Origin: Muricoccus nepalensis
Lineage (GTDB): Bacteria > Pseudomonadota > Alphaproteobacteria > Acetobacterales > Acetobacteraceae
Assembly (NCBI RefSeq): GCF_006438825.1
Contig: NZ_RCZP01000014.1
Span: forward strand, 54,994 to 118,993
DNA length: 64,000 nucleotides
Direction: 5' to 3'
Shown one piece after another: positions 1-7,940 of this stretch (position 1 is its first letter; every line of letters starts with the position of its first letter). A program made the position numbers and the translations under genes. The notes under the pieces are model-generated. The model saw only the letters and a program-made list of their open reading frames with translations, was not told the origin of the DNA and did not search any database.

Positions 1-484
1 GGCCGCCGGCACGCCGCCCGCCGCGCGCCCGCTCCGGGTGCTCGTGGTCGACGACGTCCCCACCAACCGGCTCGTCGCCCAGGCCCTGCTCGAGCGCGCC
101 GGGCACCGCACGGAGCTCGCCCCCGGCGGCGCGGAGGGGCTGGAGGCGGTGCGGGGCGCCGCCCGGTGCGGCGACCCCTTCGACCTCGTGCTGATGGACC
201 TCTCCATGCCCGGCCTGGACGGGCTGGAGGCCGCGCGGCGCCTGCGCGCCCGGCCGGCCGGGGAGGGGGGCGCCGTGCCCGTGGTCGCCCTGACCGCCGG
301 CGTCGTCGACGCCGACGGCCAGGCCTGCCGGGCGGCCGGGATGAACGGCTACCTGTCGAAGCCGCTCACCCGCGAGGCCCTGCTGGCCGAGATCGAGCGG
401 GTCGTGCCGCTGGGGCGCCGGGAAGCGACGGTTGATGACCACGAGGCCGCGTCATCCGGCCTGCCCGTCCCGGTCTCGGGCTGA
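1..484 (+). CDS. Response regulator receiver domain, C-terminal end of a hybrid sensor kinase (5' partial)
   Basis: The open frame runs in from the left edge, so the start is outside the window. About 160 residues are visible. They form one CheY-like receiver domain after an Ala/Pro-rich linker: the acidic pair VVDD near the domain start, the phospho-acceptor Asp in LMDLSMPGLDG, the conserved Thr in VVALTAG and the Lys in LSKPL. The form PTNRLVAQALLERAG and a receiver at the extreme C terminus are typical of hybrid histidine kinases, in which this domain takes phosphate from the kinase core. About 35 residues follow the domain without recognisable features. A stand-alone regulator with a long N-terminal extension cannot be excluded because the upstream part is missing. 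Confidence 0.85.
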   Translation, partial: AAGTPPAARPLRVLVVDDVPTNRLVAQALLERAGHRTELAPGGAEGLEAVRGAARCGDPFDLVLMDLSMPGLDGLEAARRLRARPAGEGGAVPVVALTAGVVDADGQACRAAGMNGYLSKPLTREALLAEIERVVPLGRREATVDDHEAASSGLPVPVSG

Positions 485-491
485 AACGCCC

Positions 492-1505
492 TTAGAACCC
501 TTCCGCCGCGACCTCCTCCGCCCGCCGCCAGACGCGGAGGAAGTTGCCGGCCCAGAGCGCGCCGATTGCCGCCCGGTCGTAGCCGCGGCGGTGCAGGGCC
601 TCGGTGAGCCCCCCGGTCTCCCCGGCGTGCATCCAGCCCGTGACGCCCCCGCCGCCGTCGAAGTCGGAGGACAGCCCGACATGGGCGAGGCCGATCCGGC
701 GCACGGCGTGGTCCACGTGGTCGGCGATGTCCTCGACGCTCGCGCTGAACCGCCCGTCCGGCCCGGGCGCGCGCAGGAAGGCGGGCACTGCCGTGATCTG
801 GATCAGCCCGCCGGAGTCCCGCAGCGCGTCGAGCTGCCCGTCGTCGAGGTTGCGCGGGTGGTCGCGCAGCGCGGCGCAGCAGGCGTGGGTCGCGACGATG
901 GGCGCGCGGGAGCACGCCACCGCCTGCATCATGGAATCGCGGGAGGCGTGGGAGACGTCGACCAGCATCCCCAGCCGGTTCATCTCCTCCACCGCCCGCC
1001 GCCCGAGCGCCGAGAGCCCGCCGTGCAGCGCGGGCGGCTCCGGCCGATCGCGGCGCGGGCGGGCCGCGTCCGCGAGGTCGTTGTGCCCGTCATGGGTGAG
1101 GGTGAGGTAGATCGCCCCCAGCCCGCGCCAGAGCGCCAGGCGCGAGAGGTCGTGCCCCATGGCGTTGCCGTTCTCCACCGCCAGCAGCACGGCCGTGGCG
1201 CCGCGCGCGTTGGCCTCCTCCAGCTCGGCCACGCGCGTCACGATGCGGCGGCCCTGCCCGTGGGCGGTGTCGCGGATGTGGCGGAGCATGGCCTCGGCGC
1301 GCGCCCCGGCCTCGGCGTGGTCCTCCGGGGTGCGCGGGCCCTGGGGCGTGTAGGCGATGAAGACCACCGCCTTCAGCCCGCCCGCCTTCATCCGGGCGAA
1401 GTCGACGTTGCGCTGCGTCTCGCCCCGCGGGTCGACCATCTCCGGCCAGGGGATGTCGACATGGGTGTCGAGGGTGAGGGTCTCGGCGTGGATCTCGGCG
1501 TGCAT
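492..1505 (-). CDS. Membrane dipeptidase, peptidase family M19
   Basis: A 337-residue protein of the renal dipeptidase family, a binuclear zinc TIM barrel that cleaves dipeptides, often with D-residues. Expected metal ligands are visible: His15 and Asp17 in DTHVDIPW, the Glu in VENGNAMG near residue 112, the His residues in DVSHASRDS (about 187) and ATHACC (about 207), and the Asp in SSDFDGGGG (about 280). The ATG start follows a GA-rich stretch and gives a normal family length. There is no signal peptide, so it is probably cytoplasmic. It lies 12 bases downstream of the serine hydrolase on the same strand, which suggests a two-gene operon handling peptides or peptidoglycan fragments. That role is inferred. 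Confidence 0.9.
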   Translation of the reverse strand: MHAEIHAETLTLDTHVDIPWPEMVDPRGETQRNVDFARMKAGGLKAVVFIAYTPQGPRTPEDHAEAGARAEAMLRHIRDTAHGQGRRIVTRVAELEEANARGATAVLLAVENGNAMGHDLSRLALWRGLGAIYLTLTHDGHNDLADAARPRRDRPEPPALHGGLSALGRRAVEEMNRLGMLVDVSHASRDSMMQAVACSRAPIVATHACCAALRDHPRNLDDGQLDALRDSGGLIQITAVPAFLRAPGPDGRFSASVEDIADHVDHAVRRIGLAHVGLSSDFDGGGGVTGWMHAGETGGLTEALHRRGYDRAAIGALWAGNFLRVWRRAEEVAAEGF

Positions 1506-1517
1506 GGTCCTGGCCCC

Positions 1518-2618
1518 TCAGGCGCCGCGGGCGCCGACGACGTGGGCGATCATCCCCGGCAGCGCCTCCGGGTGCAGCCAGCGGAAGACGGCGACCACGC
1601 GGCTGGAGGGCTCGATCCAGACCGTGTTCCCGCCCGCGCCGACGGCGAGCAGGCTCGCCCGGTCCGCCGCCGGGAAGCGGCCGCTGCGATTCAGCCACCA
1701 CAGCAGCCCGTAGTCCGGGTGCAGCGCCACCGGCTCGCCCGAGGCCGCGACCCAGCCCTCCGGTAGCAGGCGGCGCCCGTTCCAGACGCCGTCGTTGAGC
1801 ATCAGCAGGCCGAGCCGCGCCTGGTCCTCCGCGTGGGTGACGATGCCGCCACCCCAGTGCCCGCCGCCGGGCACGGAGACCACGGGCTCGCCGCCGAGGT
1901 CGACGACGGAGGTCCGGTAGCCCTCCCAGCGCCAGTCCGGCGAGGCGCCGATCGGCTCCATCACCCGCTCGAGCCAGACCTCGGGAAGCGCGCGGCCGAA
2001 GCGGCGCAGCAGGGCGAGGGAGAGGACGTTCACGCGGACGTCGTTGTACTCCCAGTGCTGCCCGGGCTCGGCCAGCGGGCGCGGCCAGCCCTTGGGCTTC
2101 TTCCCCTCGCTCGCGAGGTCGCGGCCGCGGTCGATGCGGTCCTCCTTGCCGAAGAGCGTGCCCTCCCACTCGCTCGTCTGCTGCAGCAGCATCCGCCAAG
2201 TGATGGCGGCGTTGCGCGGGCCGTCGAAGGCGGGGTCGTCCACGCTGTCCGAGACCCGGGCGTCGAGGTCGGGGATCAGCCCGTCGCCATGGGCGATCCC
2301 GGCCAGGACCGAAAGGCAGGACTTGGCGACCGAGAAGGTCATGTCCGCCTGCCGCGTGTCGCCCCATCGCGCGGCGACGACGCCGTCCCGCAGGATCAGC
2401 CCGTTGGGCGCGCCGCGGGACTGGACGGGGCCGAGCACCTCGTTGTCCGGCGCGGGCTCGAAATGCCCGCCCTCGAGGTGGGCGAGGAGGTCGCGGGGGA
2501 AGGGGGTCTCGTGGGCCTCGGCGAAGGCGACGGCCTCGGCGAGCCTCGCGGGGTCGAAGCCGAGGGATTCGGGCGCGGCCGCCGGGAAAGGGGCCGGGTG
2601 GGGGGCGGGAAAGGTCAT
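1518..2618 (-). CDS. Serine hydrolase of the beta-lactamase / class C penicillin-binding fold
   Basis: A 366-residue protein. The three active-site motifs of the family are present in order: SxxK as SVAK near residue 95, YxN as YND near residue 190, and a GHWGGG stretch near residue 252 in the place of the usual KTG/HxG box. The frame stays open far upstream, but the ATG at 2618 (protein start MTFPAPHP) begins where homology-like sequence begins. No signal peptide is visible, so it is more likely a cytoplasmic esterase or D-amino-acid peptidase than a secreted beta-lactamase. It is the first gene of a pair with the M19 dipeptidase and is divergent from msrA across about 100 bases. The substrate is unknown. 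Confidence 0.85.
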   Translation of the reverse strand: MTFPAPHPAPFPAAAPESLGFDPARLAEAVAFAEAHETPFPRDLLAHLEGGHFEPAPDNEVLGPVQSRGAPNGLILRDGVVAARWGDTRQADMTFSVAKSCLSVLAGIAHGDGLIPDLDARVSDSVDDPAFDGPRNAAITWRMLLQQTSEWEGTLFGKEDRIDRGRDLASEGKKPKGWPRPLAEPGQHWEYNDVRVNVLSLALLRRFGRALPEVWLERVMEPIGASPDWRWEGYRTSVVDLGGEPVVSVPGGGHWGGGIVTHAEDQARLGLLMLNDGVWNGRRLLPEGWVAASGEPVALHPDYGLLWWLNRSGRFPAADRASLLAVGAGGNTVWIEPSSRVVAVFRWLHPEALPGMIAHVVGARGA

Positions 2619-2717
2619 CGCCGCGCAAACTGGACCGGCGCGCGCCGGAGGGCAAAGGGGGGAGGGAGCCCGGGGCGGCGCCTTGGTGTCCCGGCCCGGA
2701 ATCACCATATCCCCGGC

Positions 2718-3290
2718 ATGACGCAGACCCCCTCCTCCCCCCCTCCCGGCTCCGAGGTCGCCCTCCTCGGCGGCGGCTGCTTCTGGTGCCTCGACGCCGT
2801 CTACCGCAACCTGACCGGCGTCTCCGAGGTGCTGTCCGGCTACGCCGGCGGCCACGTCGACAACCCCACCTACGAGCAGGTCTGCGGCAAGCGGACCGGG
2901 CACGCCGAGGTGGTGCGCGTGGTCTTCGACCCCGCCGTGGTCTCCTACGCGGACATCCTGCGGATCTTCTTCACGATCCACGACCCCACCACGAAGGACC
3001 GCCAAGGCGCCGATGTCGGGCCGCAGTACCGCAGCGCGATCTTCTTCGACGGCCCGCAGCAGGAGGCGACCGCGCGCGAGGTGATCGCCGAGGTCGAGCG
3101 CGAGGGCCTCTACGACGGCAAGGTCGTGACGGAGCTCGCCCCCGCGCCGGTCTTCTGGACCGCCGAGGCCGAGCACCAGGACTACTTCAACCGGAACCCC
3201 TGGTCTGGCTACTGCCGCGCCGTGGTGGCGCCGAAGGTGGCCAAGTTCCGCAAGGGCTTCGCCCATCGCCTGAAGGAGCGCGCGGCATGA
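2718..3290 (+). CDS. msrA: Peptide-methionine (S)-S-oxide reductase MsrA
   Basis: A 190-residue enzyme that reduces the S epimer of methionine sulfoxide in proteins. The catalytic motif GCFWC lies at residues 20-24, with Cys21 as the nucleophile. Further family blocks are GYAGG, the GHAEVV region, the HDPTT segment, and the QYRSAIFF and AEAEHQDYF stretches. The chosen ATG gives the usual length. The frame is open further upstream, but that part is Gly/Arg-rich and lacks family character. msrB follows with a four-base ATGA overlap, so the two epimer-specific reductases are translationally coupled. No signal sequence is present; this is a cytoplasmic repair enzyme. Confidence 0.97.
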   Translation: MTQTPSSPPPGSEVALLGGGCFWCLDAVYRNLTGVSEVLSGYAGGHVDNPTYEQVCGKRTGHAEVVRVVFDPAVVSYADILRIFFTIHDPTTKDRQGADVGPQYRSAIFFDGPQQEATAREVIAEVEREGLYDGKVVTELAPAPVFWTAEAEHQDYFNRNPWSGYCRAVVAPKVAKFRKGFAHRLKERAA

Positions 3291-3712
3291 GCGACGACGA
3301 GTACCAGGTCCAGCGCAGCGAGGCGGAGTGGCGGGCGAGCCTCGCGCCCGATGCCTTCAAGGTCCTCCGCCAGCACGGCACCGAGCGCGCCGGCACCAGC
3401 CCCCTGAACGCCGAGAAGCGCGACGGGGTCTTCCATTGCGCGGGCTGCCAGTCGCCGCTCTTCACCAGCGACACGAAGTTCGAGAGCGGCACCGGCTGGC
3501 CCTCCTTCTGGAAGCCGATCGAGGGGGCGATCCGCACCAAGACCGACCGCGCCTTCTTCATGACGCGGACCGAGGTGCACTGCGCGACCTGCGGCGGCCA
3601 TCTCGGCCACGTCTTCCCGGACGGGCCGCGCCCCACGGGGCAGCGCTACTGCATGAACGGCGTCTCCCTCAGCTTCCACCCGACGGACGAGGGCGGCGCG
3701 GGCGTCGAGTAG
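3287..3712 (+). CDS. msrB: Peptide-methionine (R)-S-oxide reductase MsrB
   Basis: A 141-residue enzyme specific for the R epimer of methionine sulfoxide. Two zinc-binding CxxC pairs are present, CAGC at 51-54 and CATC at 99-102. The catalytic cysteine is Cys122 in RYCMNG. Other family marks are FESGTGWPSF and GGHLGHVFPDGP. The ATG overlaps the msrA stop (ATGA), which fixes the start. A strong hairpin lies about 45 bases after the stop, so msrAB probably forms its own transcript. Confidence 0.97.
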   Translation: MSDDEYQVQRSEAEWRASLAPDAFKVLRQHGTERAGTSPLNAEKRDGVFHCAGCQSPLFTSDTKFESGTGWPSFWKPIEGAIRTKTDRAFFMTRTEVHCATCGGHLGHVFPDGPRPTGQRYCMNGVSLSFHPTDEGGAGVE

Positions 3713-3757
3713 CCGGGGCGCCGATTTCCGCCCCAATTCGCGCGCCCCATGCGTGCC

Positions 3758-3794
3758 CGCGGCGCCGCCCCGTGCTAGACGGGGAGGCGCCGCG
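3758..3794. terminator. Strong hairpin between msrB and the beta-propeller gene
   Basis: Sixteen paired bases with one mismatch around a GCTAG loop. The inner arms are GGCGCCGCCCCGT and ACGGGGAGGCGCC. It lies 45 bases after the msrB stop and 65 bases before the next start. No T-tract follows, so it may be a GC-type terminator, an mRNA-stabilising hairpin or a repeated palindromic element. Confidence 0.5.
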
Positions 3795-3859
3795 CGGGGT
3801 CCGGCGCTGAGCCGGCCCGCCCGCACGCCTTCCCGCACCCGGCCCGGAGCCCATCCTTC

Positions 3860-4837
3860 ATGCGCCGCTTCCTCCTCGCGCTGCCCCTTCTCTGCGGCTG
3901 GAGCTTTCCGGAAGCGCGGGCCGAGGTCCTCTTCGTCGTGAACTCCATGGACCCCGGCATCCAGGTCCTGGACGTCGCGACGCGGACGGAGCTGCGCCAG
4001 ATTCCGGTGCTGCGCGAGCCCCACCACCTCGTCCTCTCCCCGGCGCGGGACGTGCTGCTGGTCGGGGATTCCGGGGGGAACGAGATCCTCTTCATCGACC
4101 CCGCGACCGGCGAGCTGCGCAAGCGGGAGCGGATCGCCAACCCCTACAACCTCGAGTTCAGCCCGGACGGCAAGACGCTGGTCGTGACCGGCCTGCGCCG
4201 CGACCAGGTGGACATCTACGCCTGGGAGGCGGGCACGGCGTCGCTCAGCCTCCTCGGCCGCGTGAAGCCGGGCGACATGCCCAGCCACATCGCCTACCGG
4301 CCGGACAGCAAGCTCGCCTACGTCACGGTCCAGGGCAGCCGCTCCATCGCCGCCATCGACCTCGAGACGCGCCAGGTCGCCTGGACGCTCCAGGTCGGGC
4401 GGGAGCCGGCCGGCATCATCTGGCACAACGGCAAGCTCCTCATCGGCGTCATGGGGTCCGACCACGTCGCGGTCGTCGATCCCGAGGCCCGGCGCGTGGA
4501 GCGCACCATCAAGGTCGGGCGGGGCGCGCACGCGCTGTTCCCGTCCCCCGGCGGCGGGCCGATCTACGTGACCAGCCGCGTGGACAGCCGCATCACCGCG
4601 CTCGACCCCGCGACGCTCGACATCATGCGCGTCTACGAGGTGCCGGGCGGGCCGGACTGCATCTCCTTCGACGAGCGCGGCCGCCTCTGGACCACGCTCC
4701 GCTGGGCGCGCCAAGTCGGGCTGCTGGACCCGGAGACGGGGGAGGTCTCGACCGCCCCGGTCGGCCGCTCCCCGCACGGCATCCTCTTCCAGGCGCGCAA
4801 CCTGGCGCCCCGCGCCGATGCGACGGCCGCGCGCTAG
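3860..4837 (+). CDS. Secreted YVTN-family beta-propeller repeat protein
   Basis: A 325-residue protein. Residues 1-21 form a clear signal peptide ending in EARA. The rest is a run of beta-propeller blades of about 40 residues with recurring forms such as VVNSMDPGIQVLDVATR, NLEFSPDGKTLVVTG, IAAIDLETRQVAWTLQVG and VAVVDPEARRVERTIKVG. No catalytic motif is recognised. Such proteins are periplasmic scaffolds, binding proteins or occasionally lactonases. Its last 20 bases overlap the start of the deacetylase gene, so the pair is cotranscribed and probably works in the same envelope process. Specific function unknown. Confidence 0.85.
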   Translation: MRRFLLALPLLCGWSFPEARAEVLFVVNSMDPGIQVLDVATRTELRQIPVLREPHHLVLSPARDVLLVGDSGGNEILFIDPATGELRKRERIANPYNLEFSPDGKTLVVTGLRRDQVDIYAWEAGTASLSLLGRVKPGDMPSHIAYRPDSKLAYVTVQGSRSIAAIDLETRQVAWTLQVGREPAGIIWHNGKLLIGVMGSDHVAVVDPEARRVERTIKVGRGAHALFPSPGGGPIYVTSRVDSRITALDPATLDIMRVYEVPGGPDCISFDERGRLWTTLRWARQVGLLDPETGEVSTAPVGRSPHGILFQARNLAPRADATAAR

Positions 4838-5579
4838 CTTGCGGCGGCTCCTCCTCGCGGGAATGGCCGCGCTGATCGCCCTGCCGGCGGCGGCGGGGAC
4901 CTGCCGCGGCACCCTCTACCTCACCATCGACACCGGCTGGTCGCGCGAGGCGGAGGAGATCGCCGCCATCCTCCGCCGCCGCCACGTCCGCGCCACCCTC
5001 TTCGTGGCCGACGAGCCGACGGCCCGCGGCGACCGCACCCTCTCCCCGGCCTGGGCGCCCTTCTGGCGGGCGCGGGCGGCGGAGGGCCATGTCTTCGCGA
5101 GCCACACCTGGCGCCACTGGTACTTCGCGGGCGACCCCGCCCCAGGCCGCACCCGCTACGCCTCCCGCGGGGGGGAGGGGGCGGAGGTGCTGGACAACGC
5201 CGCCCTCTGCGCCGAGCTGGAGCGGCCGGTCCAGGCGCTGCGCGCCATGGTGCCGGAGGCGACCGTGCTGCCGCTCTGGCGCGCCCCGGGCGGGCGCACC
5301 ACGCCGGGCGCCATCGCCATGGCCCGGCAATGCGGGCTGACCCACCAGGGCTGGACCGCCAACGGCTTCCTCGGCGACGAGCTGGACGCCTCCACCCACC
5401 CAAACCGGGCGCTGCTCGACCGCAACCTCGCCAGGATCCGCGACGGGGAGGTCCTGATCATGCACTGGGGCGTCCGCAGCCGCCGCGAGCCCTTCGCCGG
5501 CATCCTCGAGCCCCTGATCGCGGGCCTGCAGGAGCGCGGCTTCTGCTTCGCCACCCTTCCGGCCGAGGGCCGCCGCTGA
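4818..5579 (+). CDS. Exported polysaccharide deacetylase (NodB fold) with altered motif 1
   Basis: A 253-residue protein with a signal peptide (about residues 1-26, ending LPAAAG). It carries the NodB motifs: motif 1 as TIDTG with Asp38, motif 2 as HTWRH (about 96-100), motif 3 as WRAPGG near 155 and a C-terminal IMHWG near 215. In canonical enzymes motif 1 reads TFDDG: the first Asp is the catalytic base and the second binds the metal. Here the second position is Thr. The protein may use a different metal geometry or substrate, or be impaired. It overlaps the propeller gene by 20 bases, and its stop shares a TGATG with the sterol-desaturase gene. Probably periplasmic. Substrate not known. 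Confidence 0.85.
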   Translation: MRRPRASLRRLLLAGMAALIALPAAAGTCRGTLYLTIDTGWSREAEEIAAILRRRHVRATLFVADEPTARGDRTLSPAWAPFWRARAAEGHVFASHTWRHWYFAGDPAPGRTRYASRGGEGAEVLDNAALCAELERPVQALRAMVPEATVLPLWRAPGGRTTPGAIAMARQCGLTHQGWTANGFLGDELDASTHPNRALLDRNLARIRDGEVLIMHWGVRSRREPFAGILEPLIAGLQERGFCFATLPAEGRR

Positions 5580-6535
5580 TGCTCGACGCCGCGACCCGGC
5601 TCTACGACTCCTTCACGAGCTGGCTCTTCCAGTCGGCCGTCCAGCCCGCGCTCTACGCGCTCGGCATGATGGAATGGGCGGAGGACGCCTTCTCCTGGAT
5701 GGACTTCTTCGTCTTCGGCTTCGTGCAGGTGCTGGTCGTCTACGCCGTCTGCCGCCCGCTCGAGGCCTGGCGGCCGGTGGAGCGCTGGGAGGACCGGCGC
5801 GTGGTGGGGACCGACATCGCCTACACGCTCCTCTCCCGCCTCGGCGTGCTGCCGCTGATGGCCTTCGTCATCCTCGCGGGCGTGCAGGCGCAGGTCGCGG
5901 GCCTTGTCGCCGATCTCGGCTGGGTCGCGCCCAATCTCGAGACGCTGGTGCCGGCGCTGGAGAGCCGGCCGCTCGCCGCCTTCCTCGTCTACATCCTCGT
6001 CCTCGACTTCGGCGAGTACTGGCGCCACCGGCTGCAGCACCGGCTCCCCTGGTGGTGGGCGCTCCACTCCATCCACCATGCCCAGGAGAAGATGACCTTC
6101 TGGACGGACGATCGGAACCACGTCATCGACGACATGATCGCGGCGCTGTGGTTCGGCGGCCTCGCGCTGCTCATCGGCGTGCCGCCCGGGCAGTTCCCGC
6201 TCATCGTCCTCGTCCTGCGCGTGGCCGAGAGCCTGTCCCACGCGAACGTCCGCCTCTCCTTCGGGCGCGTGGGCGAGCGGCTCCTCGTCTCGCCCCGCTT
6301 CCACCGCCTGCACCACGGCGTCCTCTCGGCCGGGGAGGAGGGGCGCAACTTCGCGGTCCTCTTCCCCCTCTGGGACATGGTCTTCCGCACCGGCGACTTC
6401 CGCCGCGACGTCTTCCCCCGGACCGGCGACCCCGAGGCGCCGGCGGAGCTCGTCCGGGGCGGCTGGTGGCGCCAGCAGGTGGCGGGCACGCGGCGCTTCT
6501 GGCGCGCCCTGCGCGGGGCCCCCGCGGGCAACTGA
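5579..6535 (+). CDS. Sterol desaturase / fatty acid hydroxylase superfamily membrane protein
   Basis: A 318-residue membrane protein of the di-iron fatty acid hydroxylase superfamily. The His clusters that bind iron are visible: HRLQH near 151, HSIHH near 163 and HRLHH near 242. Several hydrophobic segments surround them, the first about residues 45-62 and others around 80-105. The start at 5579 forms a TGATG overlap with the deacetylase stop; the frame is open further upstream but that would lie inside the deacetylase gene. Members hydroxylate or desaturate sterols, fatty acids, carotenoids or hopanoid-type lipids. Coupling to an envelope deacetylase suggests outer-membrane or hopanoid lipid modification, which is inference. 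A hairpin follows at 6545. Confidence 0.88.
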   Translation: MLDAATRLYDSFTSWLFQSAVQPALYALGMMEWAEDAFSWMDFFVFGFVQVLVVYAVCRPLEAWRPVERWEDRRVVGTDIAYTLLSRLGVLPLMAFVILAGVQAQVAGLVADLGWVAPNLETLVPALESRPLAAFLVYILVLDFGEYWRHRLQHRLPWWWALHSIHHAQEKMTFWTDDRNHVIDDMIAALWFGGLALLIGVPPGQFPLIVLVLRVAESLSHANVRLSFGRVGERLLVSPRFHRLHHGVLSAGEEGRNFAVLFPLWDMVFRTGDFRRDVFPRTGDPEAPAELVRGGWWRQQVAGTRRFWRALRGAPAGN

Positions 6536-6544
6536 CGCCGCCGC

Positions 6545-6562
6545 CGGCCGCCGTTGCGGCCG
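6545..6562 (+). terminator. Hairpin after the sterol-desaturase gene
   Basis: Seven-base arms CGGCCGC and GCGGCCG around the loop CGTT, ten bases after the stop codon and just before the stress-type promoter. No T-tract follows. Likely the end of the propeller/deacetylase/desaturase transcript. Confidence 0.5.
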
Positions 6563-6564
6563 AT

Positions 6565-6589
6565 GGAACCATTTCCCGGCTTCGCGGTT
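6565..6589 (+). promoter_or_regulatory. Candidate EcfG (general stress response) promoter
   Basis: GGAAC at 6565-6569, then 17 bases, then GTT at 6587-6589. The alphaproteobacterial EcfG consensus is GGAAC-N16/17-GTT. It lies about 90 bases upstream of a three-gene envelope/stress operon, a gene type often under general stress control. I did not find an equally good copy in the other intergenic regions I scanned. Confidence 0.65.
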
Positions 6590-6678
6590 CTGAGGACGTG
6601 GCCGGCGGGGCGTCGTCCCCCCGGCAAGCGTCCGTCGCGCCTCGCGCGGGACCGGCCGATCACGGGGAGACTGGGCGA

Positions 6679-7551
6679 ATGAGCGATCTGTCGAGAGACG
6701 GTCTGGCCACGGACCACGCCGGGCAGCGACCCCTGCAAGAGGCGCGTGACGACCTCCGCGCCGCGGCCTCGGAGGCCGGCGCCAAGGCCGCCGAGGCGAA
6801 GGACGAGCTGGGCCGCCAGGCGGGCTCCGTCCTCGACGAGGCCAAGGCCCAGGGGGCGGACATCGCCGACGCCGCCCGCGGGCGCGCCGAGGACCTCGCC
6901 GAGCAGGGCAAGGCGATCGGGGCCGAGCGCGCGCAGGGCCTCGCCCAGGCCGTGCGCCACGTCGCGGACGACCTCGAGGGTTCCTCCCCGGAGATCGCCC
7001 GCCACGTCCGCGCCGCCGCGGAGTCGGTCGAGGGCGTCTCGGCCGCGCTGCGCGAGCGGAGCGTGGGCGACCTGATCAACGAGATCGGCGGCTTCGCGCG
7101 CCGCCAGCCCGGCGCCTTCTTCGGGGCCGCCCTCGTCGCCGGCTTCGCCATCTCGCGCTTCGCCAAGAGCTCGGCGGAGGCGTCACCCGCCGGTGCCGGC
7201 CAGGACACGGCGGCGCGCGGGACGCTCCCCGGCACGGGCCGCATGACCCTTCCGGACGTGAACCCCCACCATCCCGCGGTCGCGGACAACGGCCCTAGCC
7301 ACACCACGGCCAGTGGCGCGCCGGGCTGGGTGCCCGAGGTCGGCGCCGCCATCACGGCGTCCCACCGCAGCCACCCCGCCACCATAGCGGCGGCCAGCCT
7401 CGGCGGCGCCGTCGCGCACCGGGCGGGCGACGCGCAGCCGGGCTCCATGCCGGTCGATCCCTCCGCCGGCCCGGAGGTCGCGACCATCCCGCCGGTGCCC
7501 GACAACGCCTCCACGGTCTCCGCGGGCACCGAGACGGGGAGGACCGCGTGA
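6679..7551 (+). CDS. Ala-rich LEA/apolipoprotein-like protein with one membrane segment
   Basis: A 290-residue protein of unknown exact function. Residues about 15-130 are a charged, Ala-rich amphipathic helix region (repeats such as AGAKAAEAKDELG, DEAKAQGADIADAARG) resembling LEA or apolipoprotein-type helices. A hydrophobic segment near 143-160 (PGAFFGAALVAGFAISRF) follows. The C-terminal 130 residues are low-complexity, rich in Pro, Ala, Gly, Ser and Thr. The ATG at 6679 is the first sensible start after the promoter; the longer open frame upstream is antisense-like. Its stop shares one base with the start of the holin-like gene. An envelope-associated stress protein is the best inference. 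Confidence 0.75.
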   Translation: MSDLSRDGLATDHAGQRPLQEARDDLRAAASEAGAKAAEAKDELGRQAGSVLDEAKAQGADIADAARGRAEDLAEQGKAIGAERAQGLAQAVRHVADDLEGSSPEIARHVRAAAESVEGVSAALRERSVGDLINEIGGFARRQPGAFFGAALVAGFAISRFAKSSAEASPAGAGQDTAARGTLPGTGRMTLPDVNPHHPAVADNGPSHTTASGAPGWVPEVGAAITASHRSHPATIAAASLGGAVAHRAGDAQPGSMPVDPSAGPEVATIPPVPDNASTVSAGTETGRTA

Positions 7552-7940
7552 TGTCCGACGTCAACCGCTCGGTCCCCGACCTGCTCGGGGACCTCGTCCA
7601 GCAGACCACCACCCTCGTCCGCAAGGAGGTCCAGCTCGCCCGCGCGGAGATGAGCGAGAAGGTGACCAAGGCCGGGGCCGCGGCCGGCGGCATTGCGGTC
7701 GGCGGCGTGCTGCTCCTCGCCTCCCTCGTCATCCTGCTCGAGGCGGTGGTCGCCTTCCTTGTCACCCTTGGGCTCTCGGCCCCGGTGGCGGGCCTCATCG
7801 TCGCCGTGGTGGTGGCGCTGATCGGCTACATCATGCTGCAGAGCGGGCTGAAGGCCCTGAAGGCCGGGAACCTGACTCCCGAGCGGACGGTCCACCAGCT
7901 CTCGCGCGACGCGGCGGCGGCGAAGGAGACGGTGCGGTGA
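7551..7940 (+). CDS. Phage holin-like / holin-X family membrane protein
   Basis: A 129-residue protein with a charged N-terminal helix (LGDLVQQTTTLVRKEVQLARAEMSEKV) followed by two membrane segments, about 41-62 and 70-95, and a short charged tail. This layout matches the putative holin-X superfamily (PF07332), common in bacterial chromosomes and not tied to phage. A GTG lies three bases upstream, but the ATG at 7551 forms a TGATG junction with the previous stop and is preferred. It ends in a GTGA overlap with the DUF3618 gene. Role unknown; it usually sits with DUF3618 and stress proteins, as here. Confidence 0.82.
   Translation: MSDVNRSVPDLLGDLVQQTTTLVRKEVQLARAEMSEKVTKAGAAAGGIAVGGVLLLASLVILLEAVVAFLVTLGLSAPVAGLIVAVVVALIGYIMLQSGLKALKAGNLTPERTVHQLSRDAAAAKETVR

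Noticed and set aside
7551..7940. Holin-like gene taken as a sign of a prophage
   Set aside because: No lysin, capsid, integrase or attachment sites nearby. Holin-X-type genes are common chromosomal neighbours of DUF3618.
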